Shown: positions 17,343-26,643, numbered from the stretch's first letter. The stretch is 64,000 nucleotides of DNA from Oscillospiraceae bacterium (GCA_031262985.1 JAISGQ010000005.1:19866-83865); one strand, 5' to 3'. Program-made: numbers and translations. Notes: generated by a model not told the origin, from the letters alone.

Positions 17343-17848
17343 AGAAGCATATTCTCCACATCGAACCTCTCCTCGTGCATCGGCGAGGGAGTAGAATCCT
17401 CTGCGGGATAGCCGACAGGGAGTATGGCGACAGGCACGATATTTTCCGGCAGGGCGAACAGCTCCGCAGTTTTCGCGGGGTCAAAGTGCATAACCCAGCA
17501 AGTACCCAGCCCCAAGTCCTCCGCTTGCAGCATGAGGTGAGTTGTCACAATGCAGGCGTCCGCAACTCCGCACGACTTGCCGTCGAATTTGCGCCTCCAG
17601 CAGAGGTTTTTGTCGTAGCAGACGAGCAGTACGGCAGGCGCGGCAAAGCGGCAGGGCGTACACTCGTCCACCTTCGCCAGCGCCTCGGCGGAGGTGATTA
17701 CCTTAATGCGCTGAGGCTGATTGTTGCAGCCTGTAGGAGCAATTCTTCCCGCCTCCAAAAGCTGTGCCATTACCTCCCCCTCGATTGGTTTATCCGAATA
17801 CTTTCGGACGGAATAGCGGCTTTTCGCCAGTTCTGCAAATGTTTTCAT
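17339..17848 (-). CDS. Nitroreductase family protein
   Basis: A 169-residue FMN-dependent nitroreductase fold: SRYSVRKYSDKPI, then EAGRIAPTGCNNQPQRIKV for FMN binding, and GLGTCWVMHFDP and ILPVGYPAED near the end. Typical two-electron reductase of nitro- or quinone-like compounds. The length fits the short clostridial type without an N-terminal ferredoxin. It is coupled to the DUF3795 gene. Confidence 0.9.
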   Translation of the reverse strand: MKTFAELAKSRYSVRKYSDKPIEGEVMAQLLEAGRIAPTGCNNQPQRIKVITSAEALAKVDECTPCRFAAPAVLLVCYDKNLCWRRKFDGKSCGVADACIVTTHLMLQAEDLGLGTCWVMHFDPAKTAELFALPENIVPVAILPVGYPAEDSTPSPMHEERFDVENMLL

Positions 17849-17883
17849 GATGTTTTCCTCTCTTTCTTAATTTCACTCCGTAG

Positions 17884-18255
17884 TCAAAAACTGCTTTCCC
17901 CTACTTCAATTATATGACCGTCAGGGTCGTAAAAACGAACGGCGCGTTGCCCCCACGAGTGCTTTTTTACGTGGTGGACATATCGAATATTTTCACATCT
18001 TTCTAATTTATCCAAAAAGCCGTCCATGTCGTCGGTAGCAAAATACAGCTCGGAGGAGTTGTTAGGTCGTGTAATATTGCCGCCAAACTCTGCGAACTCA
18101 TTCCAAGTGTCATATGTCTGGAGATAAATTCCGCCGCTGAGCATGACGTTTGCGCCGTTGTCCTCCTCAACTTCAAGCCCGAATAATTCTCGGTAAAACA
18201 TCTTCGACCGCTCCATATCGTCCACAGCAATCAGTGTTCCCGAATACTTTATCAT
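17884..18255 (-). CDS. VOC/glyoxalase family protein
   Basis: A 123-residue single VOC protein: TLIAVDDMERSKMFYRELFG at the N-terminus and AVRFYDPDGHIIEVGES at the C-terminus, with the usual His/Glu metal positions (DPDGHIIEVGE). Substrate unknown. Lies 35 bases upstream of the nitroreductase in the same orientation. Confidence 0.82.
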   Translation of the reverse strand: MIKYSGTLIAVDDMERSKMFYRELFGLEVEEDNGANVMLSGGIYLQTYDTWNEFAEFGGNITRPNNSSELYFATDDMDGFLDKLERCENIRYVHHVKKHSWGQRAVRFYDPDGHIIEVGESSF

Positions 18256-18324
18256 GTCGCTTTCCTCACTTCCTAATTGGAATCGGTATAAGGGTGACGC
18301 CGCACAAATGGCGGAGATACGCCC

Positions 18325-18693
18325 CTAATCTGCGTCTTTGGTCAAGTTCCTCTCCCATTCGTCCTCTTTGAATCCCACCAGTACAACCCCTCCTGAGCCG
18401 ACTAAAATCGGTCGCTTGAGGAGCATTCCGTCTGTTGCGAGGAGTTGTAGGCACTCCTCCTCGCTCATAGTCGGCAGTTTATCCTTAAGATTGAGGGATT
18501 TGTATACCAGTCCGCTTGTGTTAAAGAAACGCTTTATCGGCAATTCGCTCGCGGAGAACCACGCCCGCAGTTCCTCATAATTCGGATTGCTTTGCTTGAT
18601 GTCGCGAAATTCGAAGGGGATATTCCGCTCGTAGAGCCACTTTTGGGCTTTTTGGCAGGTAGTGCATTTTGGGTAGCATATGAATGTCAGCAT
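18325..18693 (-). CDS. ArsC/Spx-family thioredoxin-fold protein
   Basis: A 122-residue protein with a CPKCTTCQKAQKWL-like start (Cys at 10 and 13), FRDIKQ, and the family end LLKRPILV. The CxxC pair is that of Spx/MgsR/ArsC-like proteins. In Spx this pair is a redox switch; ArsC enzymes use one Cys. The Arg and the RPI motif are kept. Whether it binds RNA polymerase or is a reductase cannot be decided. Confidence 0.85.
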   Translation of the reverse strand: MLTFICYPKCTTCQKAQKWLYERNIPFEFRDIKQSNPNYEELRAWFSASELPIKRFFNTSGLVYKSLNLKDKLPTMSEEECLQLLATDGMLLKRPILVGSGGVVLVGFKEDEWERNLTKDAD

Positions 18694-18774
18694 GGTTTAT
18701 TCCTCCTCCTACAATCAACTTTTACAGTATTTTATAAAAATATTATGTTTCACTTTATCGCAATGTGAAAGGAG

Positions 18775-19599
18775 TTAAACTCCGAGGACATTTTCCTCCA
18801 GCCACTTCGCCACTCCGTCATCGTTATTACTGCCGATAACGGCGGTGGCTTTCGCTTTCAGCTCCTCCACGGAGTTCGCCACGGCGTAGCATTCGTCGCT
18901 ATTTTCAAAGAGAGGGAGGTCGTTTATCCCGTCGCCAAACGCAACTAATTTGCCGCACTCCATAAGCCTCTTTAGGTGCATTGCCGCGTTTGCTTTTGTA
19001 GCTCCATGCGGCAGCAACTCGCACCACAGCTCGCCCGAATAAATATCACGACCTGCAACGCACTGATATTTTGTATCCGATTTAAACCTATGTATCACAG
19101 GCGCAAGCGCGGTATCGCTGTCGATACAGGTAATATAGAACACCTTGCCCGCATACAAGCTGTCCTCGTCCTCCGCCTCACGCCAACGAGAATCGCCGAT
19201 TCGGCTGTCCAGAAAATCGCGTACCCCTGCTGTTGCGGATTTTTCTATGAATGAGAAGCACTCTTTTCCGTCTACGAACGAGTAAACAATAGGAGTGATA
19301 TTATGTGCGTATAAAAACTCTCTGAGCAGATGAACATCAGCGGGCGAAAAATAGGTTTCATACAAAACCTCACGTGTTTCGTTGTCGAAGATAAACGCGC
19401 CGTTGTAGCAAATAACAGGGAGTGAGAGCGTTAATTCTTCCGTCACCTTTTGGGCTGTCACCAACGACCGCGCCGTAGCGTAGGAAAATATCTCCCCTCT
19501 GTCAATCATCCTTTTCACGACATTAATCGTATATGCGGACAGCTTCTGCTCACTGTTTAGCAGTGTTCCGTCAAGGTCGGATATGTATAGCGTTTTCAC
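18775..19599 (-). CDS. Cof-type HAD phosphatase
   Basis: A 274-residue HAD hydrolase: motif I SDLDGTLLNS, motif II with SYATARSLV, motif III lysine before AFGDGINDLPLF (motif IV), and a type IIB cap. Such enzymes dephosphorylate sugar phosphates or flavin precursors. GTG 19599 is chosen because it overlaps the stop of the upstream HAD gene (GTGA) and has GGAGGAG eight bases upstream. Both HAD proteins end in a similar DDGVA(R/K)WLEENVL, so this is a tandem duplication. Confidence 0.88.
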   Translation of the reverse strand: MKTLYISDLDGTLLNSEQKLSAYTINVVKRMIDRGEIFSYATARSLVTAQKVTEELTLSLPVICYNGAFIFDNETREVLYETYFSPADVHLLREFLYAHNITPIVYSFVDGKECFSFIEKSATAGVRDFLDSRIGDSRWREAEDEDSLYAGKVFYITCIDSDTALAPVIHRFKSDTKYQCVAGRDIYSGELWCELLPHGATKANAAMHLKRLMECGKLVAFGDGINDLPLFENSDECYAVANSVEELKAKATAVIGSNNDDGVAKWLEENVLGV

Positions 19600-20351
19600 A
19601 ACACATTCTCCTCCAGCCATCTTGCCACTCCGTCGTCGTCGTTACTGCCGCAGATGTAATCCGCCGCGGACTTCACCTCATCGAGTGCGTTTGCGACCGC
19701 AACTCCAACGCCGCAGTTTAGGAGCATTTCAATGTCGTTGCTGTCGTCGCCGAACGCGGCAATCTCGGTGGTTTCAATTCCCCGCTTATCGGCGAGAAGG
19801 CGTATGGAGTTCCATTTGGAGGCAAGCTTGCTCTCGATAAAAATCAGCGGGTCTCGTATCAGCTGCGCGTACAGCTTCTGCGGCAGGAGGTCGCAAACCT
19901 CCCGATACATCTCGCCTCCCGCTTTTATGCAGATTTTATCGGCAAGCAAATCGGGTAGCTCCTCAAGTCCGCTGTGAATACTCCCCTCCCAATATTCCGA
20001 TATATCGCAGTTGGTATACGCTATGTCGCTGTACACAACCCATATTTTCAAGCCGTCATAGTGAGCGGTAAAACGACCTACAAGCTCTTTTACTATATGC
20101 GGCTCGATACCGAACTCCGTGACCGATTCTCCGCGCTTGTAGACAGCCGCGCCGTTGTTGATGATAACCATATCGGCGAGGTCGGCTATGCCGAGCAATT
20201 CGACACGATTCCCCGGACGCGCAGTTGCGAATACCACCTTCACACCGCGAGCGCGGCAGCGGCTGAGTACCTCGGCGGTGTATGGGGAGACGGTTTTGTC
20301 GCTCCTCAAAAGAGTTCGGTCGAGGTCGGTGACTATGAGTTTTATGTCCAT
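19596..20351 (-). CDS. Cof-type HAD phosphatase, tandem paralogue
   Basis: A 251-residue HAD hydrolase with TDLDRTLLRS (motif I), VFATARPGNR, and AFGDDSNDIEML (motif IV). The Gly of the usual DxDGT is Arg (DLDRT), a tolerated variant. The C-terminal DDDGVARWLEENVL is shared with the downstream copy. ATG 20351 follows GGGAGG; the longer frame start at 20369 has none. Coupled to the next gene by GTGA. Confidence 0.87.
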   Translation of the reverse strand: MDIKLIVTDLDRTLLRSDKTVSPYTAEVLSRCRARGVKVVFATARPGNRVELLGIADLADMVIINNGAAVYKRGESVTEFGIEPHIVKELVGRFTAHYDGLKIWVVYSDIAYTNCDISEYWEGSIHSGLEELPDLLADKICIKAGGEMYREVCDLLPQKLYAQLIRDPLIFIESKLASKWNSIRLLADKRGIETTEIAAFGDDSNDIEMLLNCGVGVAVANALDEVKSAADYICGSNDDDGVARWLEENVL

Positions 20352-20485
20352 GCCCGCGCCTCCCTTCATAATACAAACATTATACCGTAAAATGCGGATA
20401 AATCAATACCGTATGCCGATTGCGAGCGTCTGCTGTGAATAGCCGAAAAATTATAAGTTTATAGTTAATTATTGATGCACCAATT

Positions 20486-20562
20486 AAACCTTGCCGTTAA
20501 TTGCGTGTTTTATGTGCAAAATAGTTGAAATACAGCCGTTTCATCTTGAATGTGTATTAGGG
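20486..20562 (+). repeat. Repeat family D, copy 1
   Basis: About 77 bases, starting AAACCTTGCC and containing GCCGTTTCATCTTGAA. It matches the minus strand of 57988-58067, which has full terminal repeats AAACCTTGCC/GGCAAGGTTT. The right end here is degraded. Together with the following family B copy it fills the gap 20352-20702. Confidence 0.75.
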
Positions 20563-20564
20563 GA

Positions 20565-20662
20565 GCAATAACTTAGAAAAACAAGAAAACACGGCGAAAA
20601 GTTTTGATTTGTGCGGTTTTCTCCCATACAGACTTGATTGTTTCGGGACTAATTTAGTATAG
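20565..20662 (+). repeat. Repeat family B, copy 1 (degenerate)
   Basis: ACTTAGAAAAACAAGAAAACACGG ... TTTGTGCGGTTTTC ... TTGATTGTTT ... AATTTAGTATA match the element at 43077-43182, with mismatches in the central stem. Confidence 0.75.
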
Positions 20663-20680
20663 TTTTTGCTTTAGATTCTG

Positions 20681-20709
20681 TGTGTAGGAGGTGTCATGCC
20701 TCCTACACA
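20681..20709 (-). terminator. Hairpin at the end of the LURP-one gene
   Basis: TGTGTAGGAGG-tgtcatg-CCTCCTACACA, a perfect 11-bp stem overlapping the stop codon of the minus-strand gene. No clear U-tract. Confidence 0.5.
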
Positions 20710-21203
20710 GGCGACTTTATCGGAGTGCCGAGCATAACCCCCGCCGAGGCGTCTATGGCAATTGCAATGCACAGGCACATCAACTCGTCCTCCCTGCGCG
20801 CGAACTCCATGACGAAGGCGTCGCCCCAGTTGAACCACTGCTTTTCGTGCGTCATGACTACGCCGCCGTGGGAGGTCAGAATCCTGTAGGAAAGAGTAGT
20901 AAAGTCTCCCTTGAGGCTCCAGCCCGAGCGGCTCAGCTCATATGAAGTGCCCGAAAGTGAGCCGGATTTTTTTACCGTCTCAAACAGTGTACCGCTAATG
21001 GTAATGTCAAACTTAGTGCCGCCGAGCAAGCTCCCCCTGCGCCTTATGGAGGCGGCTTTAACACCCGTATTCGTGTATATCTCGATGATGTTGTCCTGCG
21101 CGTAGAGCGAGCCTACGCCGCGCCATACGGGATTTCTCATGCGGTCGGCGACGTCGAAGGTGTCTCCTCCCGAAAGATGCTTTTGTTCGAGGTAAAGAGC
21201 CAT
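20703..21203 (-). CDS. LURP-one-related (tubby-like fold) protein
   Basis: A 166-residue protein with the LOR/DUF567 pattern: an N-terminal LYLEQKHLSGGDTFDVAD, central strands (GTKFDITISGTLFETVKKSG) and a hydrophobic C-terminal helix (ELMCLCIAIAIDASAG). The fold is the 12-strand barrel with a buried helix of tubby/scramblase proteins; the bacterial role is unknown. ATG 21203 is chosen because AAAGGA precedes it by 11 bases; the ATG at 21215 touches that site. Confidence 0.82.
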   Translation of the reverse strand: MALYLEQKHLSGGDTFDVADRMRNPVWRGVGSLYAQDNIIEIYTNTGVKAASIRRRGSLLGGTKFDITISGTLFETVKKSGSLSGTSYELSRSGWSLKGDFTTLSYRILTSHGGVVMTHEKQWFNWGDAFVMEFARREDELMCLCIAIAIDASAGVMLGTPIKSPV

Positions 21204-21263
21204 AGCTGTGTCCATCCTTTCGCGGCAGAGCAGAGTGTGGTTTTCGGTTAATTTCTATAATAA

Positions 21264-21292
21264 ATGCTATCACATTCCCGCCCTATTTTCAA
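21264..21292 (-). promoter_or_regulatory. Promoter of the LURP-one gene
   Basis: Minus strand TTGAAA (21292-21287), 17 bases, TAGCAT (21269-21264). Confidence 0.55.
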
Positions 21293-21357
21293 GTGACAGT
21301 AGAGAAAAATACAGAGTACTTTCGGTTACTGCACCGGAGTACTCTGTATCCATATTC

Positions 21358-21969
21358 TCACTTTTTGATAAAGCTGACAATCGTAATTACAAGGAAGAAC
21401 AGCACCATCAAGACGATAAGCACAGACGATACCACCGGTCGCAAAAACAAGCTGAGGAGGAACAATACGCCGAACACCATCATTACTACCCCTATCCGCT
21501 TCATCACCTTGCGGTATTTTTCGGGAGGCAGTGCCTTCGCCATAAGCTTGCCGTTCTGCTCCTGCGGCACTTTCGGGAGGTAGTTGCCGAACAGTATAAA
21601 CACCGCTCCCACTATCAGACAGGCAATCAGCCGTATGTCAAGCTCCTTGCCCAAGGCTATGTACATTGTAACCGAGTACAGCAGGACGGATATAATAGGC
21701 ACTACCCACAGCGCGATTTTCTGTATTTTCGGGGCACCCTCCTTCGACTGCAAGTCATTCGACACGCACAGTATTATTTGCAGTAACGCCATGAGTGCGG
21801 GCAGTCCGAACACGGCGAAGTGCTTGCTCACCCAGCCGTTCGCCTCGTTGTTGTTGTCCCAATGTATGGCTACGGTGTCGGGGAGCTGAGGGAGCAGGAC
21901 TACCCCCAAAATAACGGGCGAAAGGGCGATAAGCGACGTAATTATAAGCTTTTTCCAATTGATTTTCAT
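21358..21969 (-). CDS. sdpI: SdpI-family immunity membrane protein
   Basis: A 203-residue protein with six hydrophobic segments and the DUF1648/SdpI signature near the start (LPQLPDTVAIHWDNNNEANGW), then FGNYLPKVPQEQ. In B. subtilis SdpI protects against the SdpC cannibalism toxin and carries the signal to SdpR. The gene overlaps the regulator by ATGA, as in sdpRI. No sdpABC genes are in the window, so it may protect against peptides of other cells. Confidence 0.9.
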   Translation of the reverse strand: MKINWKKLIITSLIALSPVILGVVLLPQLPDTVAIHWDNNNEANGWVSKHFAVFGLPALMALLQIILCVSNDLQSKEGAPKIQKIALWVVPIISVLLYSVTMYIALGKELDIRLIACLIVGAVFILFGNYLPKVPQEQNGKLMAKALPPEKYRKVMKRIGVVMMVFGVLFLLSLFLRPVVSSVLIVLMVLFFLVITIVSFIKK

Positions 21970-22235
21970 TTATTCTCCTCCTTAAAATGCATAATCCAAA
22001 CCAGCAGTTCCTCAAAAACCGATACATTCAGCTCGTAGTATATGAAATTCTTCTGCTTTTGCTCATATATAAGCTCCGCTTTTTTTAGGTTGGACAGATG
22101 ATAGGATATTGTAGCTCCTGTCAAATCGAACTGCTTTGCTATATCTCCCGCCGTTTGTCTGCCGCCCTTTAGGTACTCCAAAATCCTGCGGCATACGGGG
22201 TTCGAGATTGCTTTGAGTGTCTCCGACAAAGCCAA
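21966..22235 (-). CDS. sdpR: SdpR-like ArsR-family repressor
   Basis: An 89-residue winged-helix protein: LKAISNPVCRRILEYLKGG, then the recognition region DLTGATISYHLSNLKKAEL. It lacks the metal-binding ELCVCDL box of ArsR/SmtB, as expected for SdpR. TTG 22235 is chosen because GGGAGG is eight bases upstream; the GTG at 22244 overlaps that site. Two perfect palindromes flank its promoter, which suggests autorepression. Membrane SdpI probably sequesters it when toxin is bound. Confidence 0.88.
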   Translation of the reverse strand: MALSETLKAISNPVCRRILEYLKGGRQTAGDIAKQFDLTGATISYHLSNLKKAELIYEQKQKNFIYYELNVSVFEELLVWIMHFKEENK

Positions 22236-22255
22236 GCGCAACACCTCCCGAAATC

Positions 22256-22277
22256 AATTTAGAAAATTTTCTAAATT
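22256..22277. promoter_or_regulatory. Operator O1 of sdpRI
   Basis: Perfect 22-bp palindrome with core TTTAGA-AAATTT-TCTAAA (22258-22275). It begins three bases downstream of the -10 box and covers the likely transcription start. Confidence 0.85.
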
Positions 22278-22278
22278 C

Positions 22279-22307
22279 AGTATAACGCACCTCCCTCACT
22301 TTGTCAA
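22279..22307 (-). promoter_or_regulatory. Sigma-A promoter of sdpRI
   Basis: Minus strand TTGACA (22307-22302), 17 bases, TATACT (22284-22279): a near-consensus promoter, consistent with tight repression by flanking operators. Confidence 0.88.
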
Positions 22308-22311
22308 GAGT

Positions 22312-22331
22312 ATTTAGAAAATTTTCTAAAT
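22312..22331. promoter_or_regulatory. Operator O2 of sdpRI
   Basis: Perfect 20-bp palindrome with the same core TTTAGA-N6-TCTAAA (22313-22330), just upstream of the -35 box. Centre-to-centre distance to O1 is 55 bp. Confidence 0.85.
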
Positions 22332-22406
22332 TGAACGAAAAACCTCCGTCGGCAAAAGGAGTAAAGCCATTGCCGACGGAGTTTTATATTGTTTGGTCAG
22401 TGAGTT

Positions 22407-24473
22407 TTAGTGAGTTCTATATGCTTTTTTGCGGCGCATGATGAGTACGAAAGCCGCCGCCATTCCTGCTCCCGAGGTGAGCATAACAAGGAGCAGATGT
22501 GCGAGGTCGCTGTCGTCGCCTGTAGACGGTGCATCTGTACTGCCGCCATTGGAGGATGTGCCGCTGCTCTTTCCGCCGGAGGGAGTTTGCTTGGCGGGAG
22601 AAGTAGGCGCAGTGGGTTCTGTAGGCTCAGTATCTGATGGAGACACAGGCCCAGTATCGGAGGGTGATACAGGCTCTGTGTCAGAAGGTGAAGCAGGTTT
22701 CGTGTCAGAGGGTGAAACAGGCTCTGTGTCAGAAGGTGAAACAGGTTCTGTGTCGGAAGGAGATACAGGCTCTGTGTCGGAGGGTGAAACAGGTTCTGTG
22801 TCGGAAGGAGATACAGGCTCTGTGTCAGAGGGTGAAACAGGCTTCAACTTATTTGCCTCCGCCGCCGCCTTCTCGTTCGCCTCGCCGATAATCTCATACG
22901 GGGAGATTACAGCCGTGCCGTGCGCACCTGCGCTTACAGCTTCGATGTTGGTCTGCACAGCTTTGATGGTAGTCTTACTGAACAGCTTGGTTTCATCCGC
23001 ACTCGTTATCGACTCCGCGCCGGCGACCTTCCTCGAATACCTGAAATAAACCTCTTCTTCTTTTGGGATTGTAATGGTTACAGGCTCGCCGTCCTCATCC
23101 ACAATCTGAAAATCTTTATCGAGATAAATTGTACTCCATGGGCCTTCCTTGGAGGTCGCGTACTGAAGCTCGGAGAGATCGCCCGTGCCAAACTGCGCAA
23201 ATCCGCCATCGTCCTCATAAACGTCGTTGTCGTTGAGCCATTCGGAATAGTGCGTCAGATTGATTGAGTACGGCTCTGTGTTTACGACAGTGAGAAAATA
23301 GTCAAAGCCGGAGCGGTCTTCACTCGCCGATACGTCCTTCTCCAGCTCCACAGTCATCATCATGCTGGTGGTAATCTTAACATTGGAGGCAGTTGGAGAG
23401 CGTTCCGCGAAAAAGAGCTTCCACTCGTGGGTTTGGCTTTGAGCGAGAGTTAATTGATCGTCTTCGGCGGCTGTAGACCAATCGGGCACTGCGCGGTAGG
23501 TAAGCCCGTCATAGGTGACAGTATCTGAGAGCGAATCTAAAACTCCCGCGTTATCCGTGCCTGCATCTGTCCTCGACCACACCTTGCCGTCCTCGTCTAT
23601 GTATACCTTACCGTTCTCCGAAGCGTGTATTCCTCCCAAATCCAGTACAAGCATATCGTTGATGTAGAGGAAAACATCGTCGTCGCCCTGAAAGTCGAAG
23701 CCGAGCACTTTGCCTGTAAGCTTAAAATATGCGCCTGTCATGACAGTAAAGCCGAAATTGTGGTCTTCTCCCGTGTCGTTTTCGCTGAACTCATTGCCCT
23801 CAACAGGGTAGAAGCTGGCGGTCTTGTCGTAGACGTACACATCCTCCGCGCCTTGTGTGCCTTTCTGCAACACAAATTCCATGGTATAGTTGTCGTCATA
23901 CACAAGCTTGCTGACCTGACGCGCTGTTTCGGCGGAGGTGTAATCCTTGCTGTCGTCCTCAGTCTGGTAGGCGTCGTTAAACCAGCGGTATAGCGCGCCG
24001 CCTGTGGTACTGCCGTCTGTGGTAGTTCCCCATATCCCGAGGGTATCTCCGCTTGCCGCCTCCGCTGAATTTGCGCCGTCACGGGGGAGCGGCTTGCCGT
24101 CCGCACCGAGGATATTGCCGAATATCCCCTGCTTGAAGCCCGCGTTTACTCCGCTTGTTTGGTCTTGCCATGTGGGCAAAAACTGGCGTTCGGTAGCAGT
24201 CGCAATCTTCGCGCCGTTGTTAGCTCCCGATTGAGTATCCCACCTCTGATCCCAGACGTTGGCGGTCAGATTGGCTGATGTGACCTCCGAGATAAACGAG
24301 TCGGGGACACCTTCGGTATGTTCGACCTCCTCACCCGCGTAGAAGAAGGAGTTCTCCTCTGCGGCACGTGCGGCGAGCGATATATTTGTAAGCACCGAGG
24401 CAAGTATGAGAAGGCATAGCGAAATCGCCGCCGCTTGATAGGATATATTATATCTGTGTGTATCGCTTTTCAT
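22407..24473 (-). CDS. Cell-wall-anchored fibro-slime domain protein
   Basis: A 688-residue surface protein: a signal peptide (residues 10-35), a fibro-slime/PA14-like beta-sandwich (GKVLGFDFQGDDDVFLYIND, then LVLDLGGIHAS around residues 250-290), further beta domains, nine PVSPSDTE-like octapeptides, a Pro/Thr/Ser/Gly stretch, and a sorting signal APSTGDDSD followed by a hydrophobic helix and RRKK. The PSTGD motif is an LPXTG variant, so sortase attachment is likely. The fold suggests carbohydrate binding. ATG 24473 follows GGTGGA; the earlier ATG has no site. Confidence 0.85.
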   Translation of the reverse strand: MKSDTHRYNISYQAAAISLCLLILASVLTNISLAARAAEENSFFYAGEEVEHTEGVPDSFISEVTSANLTANVWDQRWDTQSGANNGAKIATATERQFLPTWQDQTSGVNAGFKQGIFGNILGADGKPLPRDGANSAEAASGDTLGIWGTTTDGSTTGGALYRWFNDAYQTEDDSKDYTSAETARQVSKLVYDDNYTMEFVLQKGTQGAEDVYVYDKTASFYPVEGNEFSENDTGEDHNFGFTVMTGAYFKLTGKVLGFDFQGDDDVFLYINDMLVLDLGGIHASENGKVYIDEDGKVWSRTDAGTDNAGVLDSLSDTVTYDGLTYRAVPDWSTAAEDDQLTLAQSQTHEWKLFFAERSPTASNVKITTSMMMTVELEKDVSASEDRSGFDYFLTVVNTEPYSINLTHYSEWLNDNDVYEDDGGFAQFGTGDLSELQYATSKEGPWSTIYLDKDFQIVDEDGEPVTITIPKEEEVYFRYSRKVAGAESITSADETKLFSKTTIKAVQTNIEAVSAGAHGTAVISPYEIIGEANEKAAAEANKLKPVSPSDTEPVSPSDTEPVSPSDTEPVSPSDTEPVSPSDTEPVSPSDTKPASPSDTEPVSPSDTGPVSPSDTEPTEPTAPTSPAKQTPSGGKSSGTSSNGGSTDAPSTGDDSDLAHLLLVMLTSGAGMAAAFVLIMRRKKAYRTH
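22632..22847 (-). repeat. 24-bp coding minisatellite (PVSPSDTE repeats)
   Basis: Nine tandem 24-base units in frame, encoding P(V/A)SPSDT(E/K/G). Several neighbouring units alternate as 48-bp pairs, which points to recent slippage or unequal recombination. Forms an extended spacer between the ligand domain and the wall anchor. Confidence 0.92.
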
Positions 24474-24520
24474 AATTCCACCGACTTTCGACATCAATTC
24501 ACATAATACTCCGTATATTC

Positions 24521-24549
24521 ATTATATAAGAAAAAACGACATATTTCAA
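24521..24549 (-). promoter_or_regulatory. Promoter of the fibro-slime gene
   Basis: Minus strand TTGAAA (24549-24544), 17 bases, TATAAT (24526-24521), about 48 bases before the start. Confidence 0.75.
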
Positions 24550-24673
24550 TATATAAAAAATGTAAACTCGTGAAATTTTCATATAATTTATATAGAATAT
24601 ATCAAAAAATACAGCAACTCCCGCTCATCATTTTCGGATGAACGGGAGTAATACGGTATACAGAAATACTTGT

Positions 24674-26575
24674 CTACATAAGCTCGCAGATTAAATTCGA
24701 GAACGCCACGGGGTCGTCCACGGGCAGTCCTTCAATAAGCAGTGCCTGATTGTAGAGAAGTTCTGCGTATTTCGCCAGCTTCTCCTTGTCCTCCGCGTAG
24801 AGCTTGGTCAAGGAGGAAAACACAGGGTGATTGGCGTTAATCTCGAGAACGCGCTGTGCTGAGATTTTCTGCCCGGACGGCATGGAGTTGAGTACCTTCT
24901 CCATCTCCAGCGAAATCTCCCCCTCGGCGGAGAGGCACACAGGGTGACTGCGAAGCCGCTTGGAGGGACGCACCGCGCTGACCTTCTCCGAAAGTCCGCT
25001 TGCGATATACTCGAACATATCCTTGTTGTCCGCCTCTATCTTTTCGGCGTCCGCCTTCTCCTCCTCGTTTTCTACATCGAGATTGGCGGAGCTTGCCGAG
25101 CAGAACTCCTTCTCGTCATACACGCGGAGAATCTTGACTGCGAACTCGTCCACATCGTCCGTGAGGTAGAGAACCTCGTAGCCCTTATCGAGCAGAATCT
25201 CAATCTGCGGGAGCTTTGCGATTTTTTCCGCACTCTCCCCGCAGGCGTAGTAGATAGCCTTCTGTTCCTCCTTCATGCGGCTGACGTACTCGGAAAGGGA
25301 GGTGTATTTCCCCTCGAAGCTCGATTTAAAGAGGAGCAAATCGCGGAGAACCTCGCTGTGCTGACCGTAGTCGCTGTAAATGCCGTATTTGAGCTGTAAC
25401 CCGAAGGCGTCGAAGAACTGCTCGTACTGCTCCCGCTCATTTGTGAGCATGGAGAGCAGCTCGGATTTTATCTTCTTCTCAAGGCGGGAGGAGATGATAC
25501 TGAGCTGTTTGTTGTGCTGGAGCATCTCCCTCGAAATGTTGAGAGACAAGTCCTGAGAATCAACCAAGCCCTTGACAAAGCCGAAGTGGTCTGGGAGCAA
25601 ATCCTTACAGCAATCGGTGATGAGCACTCCGCTGGCGTAGAGCTTGAGTCCCTTCTCGTACTCCTTTGTATAGTAATTTGCGGGGGCTTTAGCGGGGATA
25701 AAGAGAAGGGAGCTGTAATTTGCCGCGCCCTCGGTGTAGGTGTGTATTACCCTTTGCGGCTTTGAGTAGTCGTAGAAATTCTGTGAATAAAATTCATTGT
25801 ACTGCTCCTCTGTAATCTCGCTCTTGTTCTTCTTCCAGAGGGGAACCATGCTGTTGATTACGGTGTTCTCCGTGTACTCCTCGTAGTCGGCGATGTCGTC
25901 CTCCGACTTGGTCTCCTTCATTCGGGTGGAGGTAATATCCATCCTTATGGGGTATCTGATATAGTCGGAGTACTTCTTAATCAAGCCGCGTATCTTATAC
26001 TGGTCGAGGTAGCTGTCGTACTCCTCGTTTTCGTCGTTTTCGCGAAGGTGTAGTGTGATAGTCGTGCCGTTTCCGTCCTTCTCCGCAGTTTCGATTGTGT
26101 AGCCGTCCGCGCCGGAGGATTTCCACAGATACGCCCCTCCTCCGCCGTATGCCTTCGACAGAACCTCTATGCTGTCGGACACCATAAACGCGGAGTAGAA
26201 GCCCACTCCAAACTGACCGATAATGTCGATGTCGGCGGCGGCTTTCTCCTCCTGCCCGCTTTGGTTCTTGAAGTCGAGAGAGCCGCTTTTTGCGATAGTA
26301 CCCAGATTGTTTTCCAGCTCCTCATAGGTCATACCCACGCCGTTGTCGGAGATGGTAAGCGTCCTCTCCTCCTTATTAAGGCTTATATCTATGGAAAAGC
26401 TGTCACGCGACAGCCCCGATATGTCCCCTGTGAGCGACTTGTAGTAGAGCTTGTCTATTGCGTCGCTGGCGTTCGATATAAGCTCCCTCAGGAAAATCTC
26501 CTTGTGTGTGTAGATGGAGTTAATCATAAGGTCGAGCAGCCGTTTGGATTCGGCTTTAAATTCTTTTGTTTCCAT
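24674..26575 (-). CDS. htpG: Chaperone HtpG (Hsp90)
   Basis: A 633-residue Hsp90. The GHKL ATPase domain is clear: [26 protein letters not shown], the GTIAKSGS loop and [14 protein letters not shown]. The middle domain has the catalytic Arg region ([10 protein letters not shown]), and the C-terminal dimerisation domain follows. ATG 26575 ([17 protein letters not shown]) follows AAAGGA. The gene has its own sigma-A promoter and a CIRCE operator, so heat-inducible repression by HrcA is expected. Confidence 0.97.
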   Translation of the reverse strand: METKEFKAESKRLLDLMINSIYTHKEIFLRELISNASDAIDKLYYKSLTGDISGLSRDSFSIDISLNKEERTLTISDNGVGMTYEELENNLGTIAKSGSLDFKNQSGQEEKAAADIDIIGQFGVGFYSAFMVSDSIEVLSKAYGGGGAYLWKSSGADGYTIETAEKDGNGTTITLHLRENDENEEYDSYLDQYKIRGLIKKYSDYIRYPIRMDITSTRMKETKSEDDIADYEEYTENTVINSMVPLWKKNKSEITEEQYNEFYSQNFYDYSKPQRVIHTYTEGAANYSSLLFIPAKAPANYYTKEYEKGLKLYASGVLITDCCKDLLPDHFGFVKGLVDSQDLSLNISREMLQHNKQLSIISSRLEKKIKSELLSMLTNEREQYEQFFDAFGLQLKYGIYSDYGQHSEVLRDLLLFKSSFEGKYTSLSEYVSRMKEEQKAIYYACGESAEKIAKLPQIEILLDKGYEVLYLTDDVDEFAVKILRVYDEKEFCSASSANLDVENEEEKADAEKIEADNKDMFEYIASGLSEKVSAVRPSKRLRSHPVCLSAEGEISLEMEKVLNSMPSGQKISAQRVLEINANHPVFSSLTKLYAEDKEKLAKYAELLYNQALLIEGLPVDDPVAFSNLICELM

Positions 26576-26604
26576 GTGTAAAATCAATCCTTTCTTGATT
26601 TGTG

Positions 26605-26631
26605 TTAGCACTCGCAAACGGAGAGTGCTAA
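26605..26631. promoter_or_regulatory. CIRCE operator (HrcA site) before htpG
   Basis: TTAGCACTC-N9-GAGTGCTAA, an exact match to the CIRCE consensus, 30 bases upstream of the htpG start and just downstream of its promoter. Confidence 0.97.
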
Positions 26632-26643
26632 ACTGTGCTATTG

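Noticed and set aside
16108..20709. The shared GGAGGTGTCATGCCTCC hairpins as a regulatory motif
   Set aside because: Only two copies, both at gene ends; more simply explained as terminators.
22632..22847. Regular 24-bp repeats that could suggest a CRISPR array
   Set aside because: Units are directly adjacent without spacers and lie in frame in a surface protein; no cas genes are present.
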